In this document: piece after piece, positions 6,135 through 6,541 of the stretch
Layout: every line of letters starts with the position of its first letter
Position numbering within the stretch: position 1 is the stretch's first letter
Source: Acidobacteriota bacterium
GTDB lineage: Bacteria > Acidobacteriota > Terriglobia > Terriglobales > Acidobacteriaceae
NCBI GenBank assembly: GCA_021801945.1
Contig: JAKABE010000103.1
Location: 1 to 6,541 of the forward strand
Direction: 5' to 3'
Length of the DNA: 6,541 bases
Translations under genes and position numbers: made by a program
Notes under the pieces: generated by a model
What the model saw: only the letters and a program-made list of their open reading frames with translations
What the model was told of the DNA's origin: nothing
Databases searched by the model: none

Positions 6135-6174
6135 CCATCAACCCAAGCCCACCCACCTCCCCATGGGTTGATGG
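6135..6174 (+). terminator. Hairpin downstream of the lactate permease
   Basis: An 11-base perfect stem (CCATCAACCCA with TGGGTTGATGG) closes an 18-base C-rich loop. It begins 46 bases after the permease stop and is followed by a T-rich but interrupted stretch (GTGGTTTCTTTGCTTTGG). It is probably the permease transcript end, though the large loop and broken T-tract make it a non-classical terminator. Confidence 0.5.
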
Positions 6175-6299
6175 AAAGTGGTTTCTTTGCTTTGGTTGAG
6201 GGGTGTGGTTTGCGCAATCATCTTCTTTTGAGGAACTTGCAATTCAAGTTTCACGAAGGAAGGAGCTTACGGGCAGGTATCTTGCCATCGGAAGCGAAA

Positions 6300-6324
6300 C
6301 GAGGCGTCCAAATTGGACGCCTCG
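6300..6324 (-). terminator. Terminator hairpin downstream of sdhB
   Basis: A near-perfect inverted repeat of 12 bases per arm around a single central base; in RNA this is about a 10-base stem (CGAGGCGTCC / GGACGCCTCG) with a 5-base loop. On the minus strand it follows the sdhB stop by 77 bases and is followed by TTTCGCTT, fitting an intrinsic terminator for sdhB. The plus side is also pyrimidine-rich, so it may work in both directions. Confidence 0.65.
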
Positions 6325-6401
6325 TCGATTCTTCGCTTTCAGAGTAGTGGACAACCGGCAATATTCGGCAAATCTGAAAATGCAACTTTCAACTCAGGTG
6401 G

Positions 6402-6541
6402 TTATCCCTGCAGCCAGTCCTTCACCTTCTGGCCGATGACTTCCCGGCCCACATCCGCAATTGCATTGGTAAGCGGAATCTGCTTGGGACACGCCTTCAC
6501 GCAATTCTGCGCATAGCCGCACTCCTGAATGCCGCCGTCGC
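6402..6541 (-). CDS. sdhB: Succinate dehydrogenase/fumarate reductase iron-sulfur subunit, partial (C-terminus)
   Basis: The last 45 residues and stop of a minus-strand gene that enters from the right edge. The visible part contains C-x5-C-x3-C-P (CGYAQNCVKACP). This matches the last cysteine group of SdhB/FrdB: two ligands of the [3Fe-4S] cluster and the last ligand of the [4Fe-4S] cluster (E. coli Cys206, Cys212, Cys216). The following KQIPLTNAIADVGRE resembles the K-G/E-I-P-L-T-x-x-I-A of Bacillus and Bacteroidetes SdhB, not the proteobacterial form. The protein would carry electrons from the flavoprotein SdhA to quinone at the inner face of the membrane. sdhA and the membrane subunit presumably lie to the right, outside the window. 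Succinate versus fumarate direction cannot be told from this fragment. A terminator hairpin lies downstream. Confidence 0.87.
   Translation of the reverse strand, partial: DGGIQECGYAQNCVKACPKQIPLTNAIADVGREVIGQKVKDWLQG

Larger units (their letters stand above)
6089..6401. other. Convergent intergenic region (313 bases)
   Basis: This gap between the ends of the permease and sdhB contains two strong hairpins, annotated separately. I see no credible gene in it: frames open here have no recognisable protein and run into sdhB on the opposite strand. No tRNA, riboswitch or insertion sequence end is evident. Confidence 0.6.

Noticed and set aside
6203..6439. Plus-strand open frame between the permease and the right edge
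   Set aside because: It runs through the terminator hairpin and into the antisense of sdhB, with no recognisable protein signature.

Overview
The window is ordinary bacterial chromosome, gene-dense and roughly 60% G+C. Gene content and protein style fit Acidobacteriota, most likely Terriglobia (subdivision 1). The pointers are the left-edge ZAS-like membrane protein, a Bacillus/Bacteroidetes-style SdhB tail and a LytS-type histidine kinase. This assignment comes from recognising protein families, not from a marker gene, and is only moderately secure.

Layout from left to right. (1) Positions 1-255, minus: the first 85 residues of a small membrane protein with an H-x3-C-x2-C zinc-finger-like motif, cut by the window edge. 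(2) 481-1464, minus: a YycJ/WalJ-type metallo-beta-lactamase-fold hydrolase. (3) 1563-2861, minus: a LytS/YehU-type sensor histidine kinase. (4) 2919-3425, minus: a GNAT N-acetyltransferase. Genes 4, 3 and 2 run in that order on the minus strand with gaps of 57 and 98 bases, so they could form one transcript. (5) 3537-4199, plus: a stand-alone GTP cyclohydrolase II (ribA), divergent from the acetyltransferase. (6) 4307-6088, plus: an LctP-family lactate permease, preceded by an AT-rich leader holding two identical 12-base direct repeats. (7) 6402-6541, minus: the last 45 residues of a succinate dehydrogenase/fumarate reductase iron-sulfur subunit (sdhB), convergent with the permease. The convergent gap holds two strong hairpins, one placed to stop each gene.

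The genes do not form one pathway. ribA serves riboflavin/FAD synthesis, the permease imports lactate or glycolate, and sdhB belongs to the TCA cycle and respiratory chain. The minus-strand cluster pairs a membrane sensor kinase with a hydrolase of the family found beside WalK in Firmicutes, but no response regulator is in the window.

I found no mobile element, CRISPR array, tRNA, rRNA or riboswitch, and no convincing new multi-gene system. The items most worth a second look are the two short direct-repeat pairs (upstream of the permease and of the kinase), a recurring TANNNT-6-base-start arrangement suggesting leaderless transcripts, and a roughly 60-residue low-complexity insert in the hydrolase.
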